This document shows positions 35,981-48,812 of a stretch of 64,000 nt of DNA, one piece after another. The position numbers and the translations under genes are program-made. The notes beneath the pieces were generated by a model. It was not told the origin of the DNA. It did not search any database and worked only from the letters and a program-made list of their open reading frames with translations. Numbering within the stretch: position 1 is the stretch's first letter; each line of letters begins with the position of its first letter. Where the stretch lies: the NCBI GenBank assembly GCA_027596075.1, contig JADGJC010000066.1, positions 95,447 through 159,446 of the forward strand, read 5' to 3'. The DNA is from Rhizophlyctis rosea. Lineage: Eukaryota > Chytridiomycota > Chytridiomycetes > Rhizophlyctidales > Rhizophlyctidaceae.

Positions 35981-37700
35981 TCAACCAACAACGAACTTCC
36001 CCTTCGCCACCTTATCCACCCCATTCCAAACCCCTTGAACTCCTTCTTCGCCTCGACCAAACAACTCCCGAACCTCAAAATCCTTCTGCAGTCGCCAAAG
36101 CCGCATCAATCGACGCCTCATCAAACACCGCGGATCCCGGCAAACCTTGACAATCTCCGTTTGGCCCTTCTCCATCGCATACTTATGGCTTATCGTCCCG
36201 CATGTGCACGTTCGCACCCTCTTCCAAAGAACTTCAACCAACCACCCAAGGCCAAGAACCGCCGCCATCGTCAACGGCCGTCCATTCTCGGCATTGACAT
36301 CGATGTCATGGTCGTTGAGCAAACTCTTCACCACCGGCATATGCTCGGCCACAACGCTTTGATTAACGCTTGACCTTCTTCCCCATACCCAATCTGCACC
36401 CTCTTCCAAATCAACGCTTGAACCACCGGAATGAAACCCTTCACTGCCGCAATGTTGATCCCCGTCTCTGTCTAACCCTGTCGCCGGACGAAGGTCCACC
36501 AGCCGGCGCCCCTCCCTCTTGTCCTCCAGATTGACATCAATCGCCCGACAGAGCAGCCTCCCAGCAAGCTGCAGATGACCCGCCCGAACCGCGTCAATCA
36601 AAGCTAGGCCGCCTTCCATGAATCTGATCAATGCGCCAGCGGCCAGCAGAATGTAGACGACTGCGACGTTATGCTTGATCGCTGCATTGTTGACCGCACT
36701 CGACATGGTCTCCAATGTGCTATTGGGCAGAGCCTTTTTCACCAAGTCGAGGAACCCGTTCCACGCTGCGTAGAGGATGACGGCGTTTGCGTGTGAAGGA
36801 TTGGGGCCAATTTATTCAAGAAGCAGGTTCGCAATTTCGATGTGACCACGACCTGTTGCCATTCTCGTACTCGAGATCATTGATGGCCCCACCGTTGTTC
36901 AAAGCCGATTGGACAAAGTTGCAGAAGCCGAATGCTGCAGCTGTGTAGAGTACGAGGTTTGTGTGGTTGGGTACGAGATGCATCGGATCCAGCAGAAGAT
37001 TTGCAATTTCTTCGTGATAGTTCTTTGTCGCCTTCCGAAATGCTGAGTAATACAGAGAGCCGACAGTCGGGCTGTTTGCAAGAGCTGATCTCACAAGTCC
37101 GATCAAGCTGGTTTCGGCCGCGTATCGGGTGACGAAGTGTTGAGTCGCCAGGGTCTTGCAAGAGGACTGCCGAGAAGGTTTCTTGGATGTCCGTGTTGCC
37201 TTCTTTCGCAGCTATCTCAACCACGTTTTTCCACAGGGAGTCGAGGCCCGGCGCATTGTAGAAACCCGAATTCTCGGTAGTTTCTTGAGAAAGTTCGCAA
37301 TTTTGAAGCTGCCGACTTCTGTTGCTAGTTCTAATGCAGTCGCATCTACATATGCACCAGCCCGCACGAACTCCTTCAGGGTGTCCAGATTCAATTTCCT
37401 CCCTGCTTGCTGAACCGAGTCACACAATTTCGGCATCGTAACTTCGGAGGCGTACTAGCAGAGGATGGGTGTGTGCCAGTGGCGTGTCGCACAATCCCAG
37501 CAGTTGCTGATGCCACGAACGAAGTGCCGCCAGCCCGCTTTCCGCCCAGACCACGTCGCTTTCGGTGATCAGGACAAGAGTGCGTTTGCATGCGTTGCGG
37601 AGTCGACGGCAGGGTGCTGGTTCCGCCAGCCTGGCGATGTGCCGGATGATATCAGGAGGCAGAAGTCTCAACGGCTCCAAAGCCGGAATCATCCAGGTCT
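35981..37700 (-). pseudogene. F-box/ankyrin-repeat protein pseudogene
   Basis: From ~37700 the minus strand reads an F-box-like helix (LRLLPPDIIRHIARLAEPAP) and a helical spacer. A series of ankyrin-like repeats in changing frames follows: NLDTLKEFVRAGAYVDATAL, EIAAKEGNTDIQETFSAVLL, TKNYHEEIANLLLDPMHLVP, AAFGFCNFVQSALNNGGAI, LALIDAVRAGHLQLAGRLL, HMPVVKSLLNDHDIDVNAEN. At least four frame changes (near 37440, 37240, 37130 and 36850) and further ones past 36500 have no splice signals. Such proteins usually act as SCF adaptors, but this copy is not translatable as one chain. Its 5' end is fused to the glgX fragment, so the native start is missing. Confidence 0.75.
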
Positions 37701-38650
37701 TGAGGGCCGAAGCCTGCGCCCGCCCATCAAACAGGATCCCCACACCCCGCGAGTTCGGACCCGTCCACGCACTCTCCGGCATATCCCATCACAGGGCCCA
37801 GCCAAGTCACATCCAACTCCGGATTCCATCGCCCCATGAAGAACCGGTTCCTCCGCAAAACAGGGAACTTAAGACGAAGCAGGATCAACCGCCAAACAGA
37901 ACTCCGCCTGCGGTTTCCCCTCCTCCCATATCCCCTCCCAATCCAACCAGTTGATCTCGTTGTTCTGGCAGTAGGTGTTGTTGTTGCCGCCCTGTGTCCG
38001 CCCAAACTCATCGCCGGCAAGGAGCATAGTGGTGCCCTGTGAGAACAGTAGCGTCGCCAGGAGATTGCGTTTGGTGCGTTCACGGAGTTAAACGACGCCC
38101 TCATCTTCCGTTACACCTTCGCACCCGTAGTTCCAGCTGGCGTTGTCGTTAGACCCATCCCGATTGTCTTCCCGTTTGCCCTGTTTTGCTTCTCGCTGTG
38201 GGAGACCAGGTCGTGAAAGGTGAAACCATCGTGGGTGGTGACAAAGTTGACGGAAGCTCAAGGCCGGCGGCCGGATTTGTTGAACAAAGTCGCCGGAAGC
38301 AGTCATACGTGAGGCGAGTTCGGATAACTCTCCAGAGTCTTCCTTCCAGAACTCACGAACCGTGTCACGGAACCGATCGTGTCATTCCGTCCAAACCGGG
38401 ACTGAAGTGACCGACCTGGTACCCACCCAACCCGATATCCCATGGATCCGCAAAAAGATTGACACGCGCCAAAACAGGGTGCAGCCGACAGAATTCAAGA
38501 ACCACCATTCTCGTTGAAGCCCCAACCCTCCCGAGCCAAAATGGTTGCCAAATCAAACCGAATTCCATCAACGTGCGTCTCTTCCACCCACTAACAAAGA
38601 CTGTCACCATCTTGCCGAAACTTTCCATTCCAACAGCAACACGCAACCCT
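37700..38650 (-). pseudogene. Bacterial-type glycogen debranching enzyme (GlgX, GH13) fragment, decayed
   Basis: Recognisable GlgX blocks run in order on the minus strand: [20 protein letters not shown] (the Asp of RFD is the GH13 nucleophile), [20 protein letters not shown] (altered from the usual AEPWDIG), [70 protein letters not shown] then NEINWLDW, and PESAWTGPNSRGVGILFDGR. Lesions are a TAG just before WVEETH (~38598), frame changes near 38500, 38250, 38090, 37900 and 37780, and the Glu-to-Asp change in the acid/base motif. Only about 300 of the ~660-700 residues usual for GlgX are covered; both ends are missing and the 3' end runs straight into the F-box/ankyrin reading. GlgX removes limit-dextrin branches in bacteria and algae, so its presence here suggests horizontal acquisition or capture. 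Confidence 0.8.
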
Positions 38651-38819
38651 CCAGTAGCTTCTGATTCCTTTCGTAAGTACTCCAGCTTCTTCTCTATCGA
38701 TATATAATCAGCAAGACTATCTTCCGCATATGTATGCCAAACCTCGCTTACGATTTTCAGCCGATTGAGCCTCTTCCTTCAAAGCATCCTCGTCCTCCCG
38801 GAAAATATGATCGGCACGC

Positions 38820-39640
38820 TTATTTGTTGAGAACGATAGCGTCGAACTGGCGAGGACATTCATATGAGATTAGTGAAGTTTCGGGAAGGGGGATGGGCGA
38901 GAGATTCACACATACCTTCTTCTTGAACCACGCAATGGTGTCGTCCTTGGCAACACGGTGGGGAGAACCGACACGGCCACCCTGGTGCTTCTTACGGGTC
39001 ATGCGGTAGCCGGGACGGCCCTTGACGACGTAGAAGTCCATACCTACATCGTGTCGTTGGTGAGGAGCATAGCTTTTCATCTGAACTCCCGTCCAATCCA
39101 GGCCCTCCACACTGTCTGTTGCTACACGCAGACGCTTCGCACTACACCGGGCACTGCGCGCACTGAGTTAACGTATCCCTTCGCTCTCCGCACTAGGCCA
39201 GCTACACTGCCCCATTATTTCGCTACTCACGCATCCACCCAGCCATCCACAACCACCCCAACCGCACCCCGATCAAACACCACAGCTAAAAGCAAGAAAG
39301 TCAACAGCTAACACCAATACATACCGTAGATACCAAAGGAAAGGGTTGTCCTTGATACCCAAGTCGATGTGCTCGGTGATACCGAAACCAAAGTAACCCG
39401 TCTCGGAGAAGTTGGATTTCTTCAACCCATACTTCTTTGACCTTCAAGCCACGCTCCAAGATTTCCTTGGCCTTGGGCCCACGAACGGTGCAGTGGACGG
39501 CGATCTTTTCGTTACGACGGATGGAGAATTGACGGACGGTGTAGCGGGCTTTGGATTAGACGGGCTGTTGACGAGTGAGCTGTTCGAGCACCTTGGCGGC
39601 ACGGGTGAGCCTGTCACCCAAAGAGTTTGCTAATGAGTGT
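38820..39640 (-). pseudogene. Ribosomal protein uL5 (RPL11) pseudogene, introns retained
   Basis: Minus-strand exons read [42 protein letters not shown], then [20 protein letters not shown], then [14 protein letters not shown] (39640-~39327). An intron is followed by [20 protein letters not shown] and [20 protein letters not shown] (to ~38910), and a second intron (GTATGT...CGCCAG) by [12 protein letters not shown] (38820). uL5 sits at the central protuberance of the 60S subunit. Lesions are a TAA at the Tyr/Phe position after QQPV (~39558), a 1-nt insertion after GLKVKE (~39432) and another in the IKDNPS region (~39340). The N-terminal exon (the MRELRI...VGESG part) is not found upstream. 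Retained introns rule out a processed copy, and the functional gene must lie elsewhere. Confidence 0.85.
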
Positions 39641-40924
39641 TACATCAGCGATGCCAATCATGAGAGGATGTGTATGCGGTCTTACCAGAATAGATAGTTC
39701 TTCGTCCAGACCATGCAGTGCATTGGTGCAGTTGGCGTGCTACGAACTGTGCAACTTGCAGGCGCTGCTTCTGCTGATTTCGGTTTTCATTGGAAGCACT
39801 GGCTTACTCCCTGAAAGCAGCATGAGCTTCATGAAGAATCGATAAAACTTCGCATGCCACCCACTGCTTATGAAGTGCTACTTGTCCATGAAATCGTCTC
39901 GTTCCAGATTCAATCAGAGGAACCCCGGCGTGCAAGCATCTCTGGTTGACGTAGTTACGAGCCGCTATAGGGGCCCAACACATTGGGTCAGCACGAGCGT
40001 CAGTGGACCGCCGCAAAGAACGCGAATTTTTGAACACAGACCTGAGTAGTTGACGTGGGGAGTTGAACTAGCGTCTGGAGAAGATGGAAGGAGATTGAGT
40101 TGTGGGAAGAGTTTCGTGGTGTGAAATCTGGGGAAAAGGAGAAATGCCACAAGTACTTACCTAGCGAATTAGGGCCAAAAGATACAACTCTCCGTCGCTA
40201 TTGGTTGTGCGAGGGTACCAGCTTTTGCCATGGGGGTGACGTGCTAATTGTCGACAGAGGATGAGGAACCGCAGATGATCTTGGAGGAAAGCTGACGCCA
40301 CGCGACGCGAGGTTTGGAAATTGGAAGTGCTAAAAATAGCGCACGTGTCAAGTTGTCGACCTTTGACTTTAACAACTTATCACGAGATTGATAGTACGAG
40401 TCACGCGATGAAATGGTTCCTTCTGGCGTCTCGCCGTTCTTGGGTTCTCGCTTCCAGTTTTCAACTGTTCGATCACCAGCTGAAAACCACGAAGTCAACC
40501 GACCCAGCCGACCCAGCATCCTTCGGTTGCTAAGATGACTTCTGGTGGAAACCCCGGTACACAGTGCGGCCGATGTGTCATTTGTTCACCCGTTGCTAGA
40601 CCCCGACGTCAAGACCTTCACACGAATAGATACGTTAGTACCCCTCCCTATCTCGCAGGCGCAGCACTCTGAGCGTTATCAAGACCGTCTGGTTTTGGGA
40701 AGTTCACGCTTTATCAGACCAGTTTAACCTTACAGTTCACGACGTTGTCTGTCGTTGGGATGTGCTGTCGAGTTCTAGGAAGTCAAAAACGAAGTACCTT
40801 CACGCACCACAGAGCAGGCCCAACACCATATATTTGAGAGCCTTTTCCACAAGCCGGAGGCGAATCCATATCTCTACTATTCTTCTACATTTTACAATAC
40901 TCCACCACTCTCACTCTCCACCCT
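39641..40924. other. Region without a supported gene
   Basis: No first exon for the RPL11 pseudogene could be found here. The right end is the 3' flank of APN1. Confidence 0.4.
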
Positions 40925-42742
40925 TCACCCCCCACCCCCCGTCCCACCCCCTTTCCCCTCCACCAAAGCATACAACGCCTCTATCTCCCTCCTCCACCCC
41001 TCCCCACCCTCCTTCTCCGGCGTCTCCAACACCAATGGCACCCCACTCATCCGCTTATCATTCATAATACATCTAAACGCCTCCCACCCAATCTCCCCCT
41101 TCCCCAAATTCTCATGCCGGTCCTTCTTGCTCCCCAGTGCCGCCTTAGAATCATTTAGATGCATGCCCCGAAGGTATTCAAATCCTACTATAGAGGAAAA
41201 TTGCTCCATGGAGGCGTTGTAGGCTTCGGGTGTACGAATATCGTAGCCTGTTTGATTTTGCAATATGTTACTTTTCCTGTAGAGTGCCGCTGCAAGACCC
41301 CACATAAATGCACAAACCACAAAACTACCCACCAGCAGCAAACATATGACACGTATCCAAACAAACCCCAACCCTCGTCTTATCCTCCACCCCATCAATC
41401 ATACACCTCAACTCCTCAAATGTTGCACCCAACACCGTCCCCGCGCCCGCCATGATCTCTATTACAGCGACGATACGTTTCGTCTCCTTATGTGCACGGT
41501 TAATGGCGGAGGAGACGAGGGAGAGCGCGGCGTTACGGTCCGTGTGGCCTACTGCGGAACCTGGACTTAGGGTAGGACTTGCATTAGACAAGATGGTCAT
41601 CGAAGCTAGGGCCGATTCGTGCACCCCGTGCTTATGCGAATTTCAAGGTGCACCCGCAAATACATACTGGAAATTGTATAACTCCAACCCTAAATCCTCA
41701 CACCTCTTCAAATCATCCAAAAACACCTGGTATCCCATTTCGCGTTTTTCCGGGTCCGCGTTCGCAACATTGATAAGATATGATCCGTGTGGGAGGATGT
41801 AAGATGGGGCGAAATTGGCTTTTTGGGTGGCGGTTTTGAATGCTTCTATGCGGGGTGCGGGTGTGGGAGGGGAGAGGAGACGGCGTTGGTTTTTGACGAA
41901 GAGGGCGAAGGCGGTGCCGCTGGAAGGAAAGGAAGATGTTTGAGATTCGGATGAGTCGTTAATATGTGATCAGGATATCGAAATCGAAGGGTGGGAAGGT
42001 TCGCACGAAATGAACGAAGGATACTTTACCCTATTCGCACACTATTCAAAACAGCATTATGCACCCCCTTCGCACCTGAAACATGTGCACCAACATATTT
42101 CTTCGTTGTGTGTGCCCGTTCCCACATGGCTGTTGTATCAAGGTCTGGTATTTCAATTGGCTTCTCGTCTTCTTCCGCCTCTTCTTCGTCGTTGACCGGG
42201 GCATCGTCTGGTAGGGCAACTTCCGTGCCGGTCGGAAGTAGACATGGAGCTTTAGCTTTAGCTTTTGGTCGTTTTGTTTTTGGTGGGGCATCGGGTTTGG
42301 GTTGTGTGGATTTAGGTTTGGATCGTTTTTTGGTGGAGGTTGAGGTTTCGCCTTCGGTGTCTAGTGACTCGACTATGGCGGTTGTCCGTCGAGGTTTTTT
42401 AGTGGAGGTTGACTTTTCTTCTTCTATGTCTACGTGCTCTACTTTAGTGGTCGTTCGTCGGCGTTTGACGATTTTAGGGCCATCAGTTTGCACCGGAATG
42501 CTATTGAACGGGTCTGCTTTCGAGCTTTTTTGCGGGTTGATGTCTGTTTCGTCTTTGTTAGCTGTAGCGGTGCGGACCTGCAGTGTGGTGATGCGGACGG
42601 AACGGCGTACGGATTGTACGTAGTCGCCCATTGCGTGCGTTTGTTTCAATATAGAACGATTCTGAAGGTTATATGGTAGGTGCGATTTGACGGTGAGTTG
42701 CGACAGGATGAGCAAGCGTGATGGGAGTATTGGCATCAGCAT
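40925..42742 (-). CDS. APN1: APN1-type AP endonuclease (endonuclease IV family)
   Basis: Four exons (42742-42030, 41919-41668, 41565-41333, 41247-40925) with introns of 110, 102 and 85 bp join in frame to 506 residues. The C-terminal ~290 residues are an endonuclease IV TIM barrel: KKYVGAHVSGAKGVHNAV, FALFVKNQRRL, PSYILPHGSYLINVANADPE, LELYNFHPGSAVGH, AVIEIMAGAGTVLG, VGVCLDTCHMFAAGYDIR, YLRGMHLNDSKAALGSKKDR, HENLGKGEIG. The His/Asp/Glu ligands for the three Zn ions are present. The enzyme cleaves DNA 5' of abasic sites in base excision repair. The first ~190 residues are an extra Lys/Thr/Pro-rich, charged region with several possible nuclear signals. The first ~35 residues are hydrophobic and basic and could be a mitochondrial presequence. 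An internal ATG at 42631 (MGDYVQ) would omit it. Confidence 0.92.
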
Positions 42743-44465
42743 ACAGGAGAAGCAAGAACTGGTAAAGTAAAGAGGAGATTGGGAAGTTTTGAGGTTGTCA
42801 GCAAAGCTTGGTGTGATGGTGGAATGACCCTGGCTATTTTTAATTTTCCGCAGCAGCTTACATAATCCACGCTCCTTTGCCTCCTTTCCTCAGAACCTCA
42901 AACAATTGATGAAGAGTAGATATCATCATATAGATGATAGGTAACAATAACCGAATATTGAAACACCTCGAATTTGACTTCCCAGCAGTCGATCCACAAG
43001 CATCGTATTCTTATTGATCCCACCACATCGGCACCAAGGTCCGCAACGGGGACGCATCCTTGCCAACATTCCCCGAGGTTGGAGTGAGGGAAGGATTGAA
43101 CAGTCCGCGGCGGTGACATCAACAAAACTTCAACCGAATGGTAGATTGCCTTCAAGACCAGCGCCTATCGGATGATGGAGTTGATGAAGTCGCGTATGTT
43201 CTGAGAGGCCTCTCAGAGAGCTTGACCATCTTGAATGAGGCCCCCTCCTTGAACTCCAAAAGGCAGGCGAGATGTCCAAAAGAGATTCCACGAACCAAGC
43301 CCGAGAATGGATGGACATTAAGATTCTTTATGCAGACCGCAGGAATTGCGTTGTCCACCCAATGCATAGCATCTGCTACACTATCAGATTGCTCTGCCGA
43401 TTGCCCAACATCATCTTACTTGCTGTCATCCCACATTCTTGATGCATGATGGTGATTCGGTAAGGTTTCTGAAACACGTGGAATCAAAGTGCGCATCGAG
43501 ATTGTCTTGGTGCGGAGTGTGCGGGATTATGCGAGTATGCTAACGGAGGACAAGAGTGGGTTCTGGTCTTCTGAAGCCTTCGCTTTTGACAGGATCATAT
43601 GAACTTCATACCAGAGGAATTTGTTATAATTTTGCAGAGAAGGTTTTTGTCGAAGATTTGGGAAGTCGTTGGGAAGGTGGGCGCGAAATTTTGGGAGATT
43701 GAAGCTTGTGCCACATAAACCCGCACTCAAAAAGCATTTTAGTAAAATGATTTCACCAATTCGAGCAAAAATGTTCACTCTGCTTGTGGCACCTCGGAAC
43801 CCAATGTGGCAATTCGGAGCCAAACCGCGAAGACGGAGCCACTCAAAACGGAAGGACTTGCGCCTCTCAAGTCACGCACGTTCTCATTATGGCAAAATCC
43901 GCTTTAAAAAGCCTATCAGCATGTGAGCAAGAAGGGGAAGGCCCAGAAGCGGCTTGAAAATTCGTATCGAGCAATGACCGCAGAGTGCCTACCGGGAGTG
44001 AGACCGGTCTCCTCAAAATCCAATACAAGGCAGTAACAACCATTTTAGGATACTCCGAAGTGCCGAAAGCTTTCGCTAAAGTTGGTCACCAACCGGTTGG
44101 ATGCCGAAAGGGGTTGCCACTGGACGCATTCGGTTGCTGTATCCACAATTTTGCACTTCCTGTCGAGCACTTTCGAACGCAATCGACTCGCTCACACAAC
44201 CGAAGTGAAGCGACCTATTGTGGGGTCTCGCGTGATAGCGACCCACAATAGCACACTTGCAAAGATGGTTGCGGAAGAAAACGTGCTCGGGAAAGTTTGT
44301 CGGGTGGGGCCACCCGAACCACCGGGAACCAACATATGCATAAACGCTAACATTCATCAAGAAATTTAAAACCGCGAAAGTTCTTTGACTTCCCTGGCAC
44401 CTTCTGTTTGTTGAGCCGTCCGCTACCGAGAACTTCAACCTACTCACATCCCGCCAACCGCCAAA
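42743..44465. other. Intergenic between APN1 and xylanase (divergent promoters)
   Basis: Both flanking genes point away from this spacer, so it holds both promoters. A few short frames occur (for example 43138-43449, plus) with no recognisable domain. AATTTAAAA at about 44364, ~100 bp before the xylanase ATG, is a possible TATA-like element. Confidence 0.4.
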
Positions 44466-45933
<1,468 letters not shown>

Positions 45934-46600
45934 AAGCGCTTTGAGTTCCTCCCTTTAGCCATATTCCCGTACTCTTTTGATGCTGCGCGACAACAAGCTG
46001 TTGTGCTGCCTTCTATAGCATCATAGTACTAATCTTCATCCTTCGCGTATTGTTTCCATGTTGTAATATTCAATTTATGTTTCGTAGATCCGGAAGGCAG
46101 GATCCTTCCATTATTTCCCTGGCTGTCAGCGCTCTTGAAGGAGTTTTGGTTTTCTATTTGGGAGGAAGTTAGGAACAGCCCTCTTGTGAGCATTCCGTGC
46201 GGACTAAGATGGGTTGGGTGACATACGATGACACTCGCGCTGGTGGCTCGTAGCTGTTAAAGAAGCCGCGCAGGGACCGATCCCGAACCATAGTGGGCTT
46301 TCAACCTATCCCTATGAGTCAGTTGAGTTAGCATGCATGCCGCGCAGGAGATATCACGGGCACTGTTAGCAACGTCTGCACTGACTGCCCAGGTGGCGGT
46401 ACCATCACCACTCATTTCCATCTGGCAAGCTCGACGGTAGCAAAGTATGTATTATAGCAAAGAACGCGTCTCGCAATTGTTTCACAATCAAATATGCAGG
46501 AGGGATGAAAGGCCGGAGTTGCGGGGTTGTTCCAAATGCAGATAGTATCCTCCTCCAAGGTTCTGGAGACAATCCCTCAGTGCGTAGCGTCATCATATTC
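45934..46600. other. Xylanase 3' flank
   Basis: Probable 3' UTR and terminator region with several AT-rich stretches (for example TTGTAATATTCAATTTATG near 46062). No further gene. Confidence 0.4.
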
Positions 46601-48812
46601 AACCGTTCAAACCACCCACCGCAAACCCCGCTTCACTTGTAGTTGTGTGCGATCGAAATCAAATCCGAGACTGCATAGTAAACACAAACAGGTACCACCT
46701 ACCAGGACTAACATATATCCATTTTCGCTAAGACAATGTGTGGAGTCTATCATACATGTCTCGACCATCCTAAGTTTGATGACTTCCTTGCGCAGAAATT
46801 TCCTCCCTTGATCTCCAGATGTTGTAGGGCTGCAATTGCTACCCTTCCACAACTTGTTGATTCCCGCTAAATCCTTAACCGCAACATCTAACCCGGTGCC
46901 CCGTTCCGTTTGACCGCGCATAGCTTCCAAATAGAGCGCAACAGGTTTCGAGCGCCACTGTCCGTCGGAGAGAAAGATGCGTTTCACTAGCTGTGTGCAT
47001 TTGGCATGGCGAGGAGGAGGATAAGGAATTTGACACGAATGGCGTTTTTGGCTCCTGATACTTTCAGAGTGCAGGTGTGCGTTTCACCTTTGGGGTCACG
47101 TAATTGGAGTGCGGCGACTCCCAGTTGGGCGTCTTCGGAATTGTCGTTTTGCATGGGGCGGAGAAGGTATCGGCTTCGGTGTCGTTGTCTGAGAGCAAAC
47201 CTACTTCTCGCGGGAAACCGAGCCCGATTGCTTAGGATGTTCCGAATAGGTACGACCGCAGAGGACGCATGTCTCTCTCGCGAGACGATGATCGATTCCC
47301 CAGACAAAATGTTGCTCGACCCAGAGTGTTTTCCCCACCATGGTTGAATTTTGTAATACTCTCCGGAACGTATGCATCGTAGACTACTAATGTCCCATCT
47401 GGGGCGCGACCGAAAAGGACCGCATGAACGTGCCAACCAATCCACTCAATCCTGTTTCTCACTTTACTCCCCAAACCCACGTCCAGTCCCCCTCAGGTGT
47501 CTAAGCACCCCACTATACGCCCGCAAGATCGGCGTCCCAAAAGCATGCTCCACCTCATCTTCAAGACCCGCCAAGCTGAGTCTAGCCACTTTCGACTTAC
47601 TCACAACCGCCATATCATCCTCCGGGGCATGACAAACCACCCTCCACTCCGGAAATATACGGAAGAGTGTTAAAGCATGAAAACCCCTGAGCGTTGACCA
47701 TGTTGACCAGACCGCCGCTAATGACAAAATGGCGGTCAGAGCCCTTTTGGACCATCGGCCCTACAGTAACGTTCGTGAGGGCTTGAAGAGCTGACCTGTA
47801 ATCGCGCATTCGGAGCGCATACACATTGGTGAGTTGGTAGGCGTCGGCTGCTGGTATGATGGGCTGCGGCACGATGGCTATGACTCGCGCGATGCTGACA
47901 CCATGTCCAATTCATTCCCATTGAACAAAAGATGGGTGTGCATGACAGTAAGGAAACAGTGGGGCAAGGGTTCGGTTGTTGGAGAGGATTTTAGATGGGT
48001 TGATGGGTTTACAGACGGCCATGACGGAGGAAGGGTCGAGGTCAATGATGGTCATGACATCCAATTCATAAGAGATTTCTAAAGACGTTTTGTCGTCGGC
48101 GTAGCCCTTTGATATGATGGGATCGCCGTCATTGACGTTTCCGGTGAAGGTGTTGAATGCTTGGACGATGTAGTTGTCTTTTAAGCCCCCGAAAGCGGAA
48201 GCATTTCAATAAGGACTGACCGCACACATTTTGGTCGAGATGACAAATGGGATGAGCAGCTGTGACAGTAGTGTCAAGATTGCACCGAGGGCTGAGACAC
48301 CGAACAGGAGCTGCCCTGCGTTACTCTCTCTGGTACACGTCCTTGAGCCAGGAGGTAGGGACGATTTTGACGTGGTGAGTTGCGTATTGCAAAGCACGGT
48401 CAAGCAGACCATCCCCTGTGTCGAGGGCGAGATTGGCAATGGTGACGGGGCCGTGGTGTTTGCGTGCCTGATGGTTCACAGACCAGATGATCCGTGCCGC
48501 GGCGAAGGCTATTACAGCTAGAGCACTTGCAGAGAAGGTAGATGCTGTGCCTGCCGTCCAGGTCCTTACCAATACAATGAGATTTTCCATGTTCAGCTCG
48601 CTGGTTATTGCCGAACAGAGTTGTTGAAGATGGGACCGAGCCTTCATTTCAATGCATCCAAGAATGTGAAAGTCGAACCTGAAGTCGTTGTCTCCACCAT
48701 CACATATACTTTTCGAATGCTCCAGCTTGCCGTCCTTTTTTGTCGCTCTTACACCTCCACCTGTGGTGGGCGGCAGATTGGAAGAAAAGGCAACCGAATC
48801 TGTACCCCTCAC
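46600..48812 (-). pseudogene. Decayed multi-segment membrane protein gene, family unknown
   Basis: A plausible start is MENLIVLVRTWTAG at 48590, leading into a first membrane helix (ASTFSASALAVIAFAAARII). A conserved-looking loop (DTGDGLLDRALQYATHHVKI) and a second helix (LLFGVSALGAILTLLSQLLI, then PFVIST) follow. After that comes an ectodomain-like stretch (NTFTGNVNDGDPII, TSLEISYELDVMTIIDLDPS, ISGGLVNMVNAQGFSCFNTL, WIGWHVHAVLFGRAPDGTLV). The order and strand are consistent, but frame changes or stops occur near 48330 (LKDVYQRE/SNAGQ), at 48206 (TGA), near 47910 and near 47610. No intron signals resolve all of them. I do not recognise the family. Confidence 0.5.

Noticed and set aside
38650..38820. 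Charged helical reading ([16 protein letters not shown]) between RPL11 and glgX as a prefoldin-like gene piece
   Set aside because: Too short, interrupted, and without a decisive motif.
39540..39570. Repeat-induced point mutation as the cause of the RPL11 stop
   Set aside because: The TAC/TTC to TAA change is not a C-to-T or G-to-A transition, and the other lesions are insertions.
31071..39640. Sequencing or assembly error as the whole explanation for the pseudogenes
   Set aside because: Lesions include substitutions to stop, lost catalytic residues, truncations and fusions, while intact multi-exon genes (APN1, GH10) lie right beside them. Single 1-nt changes could still be errors.
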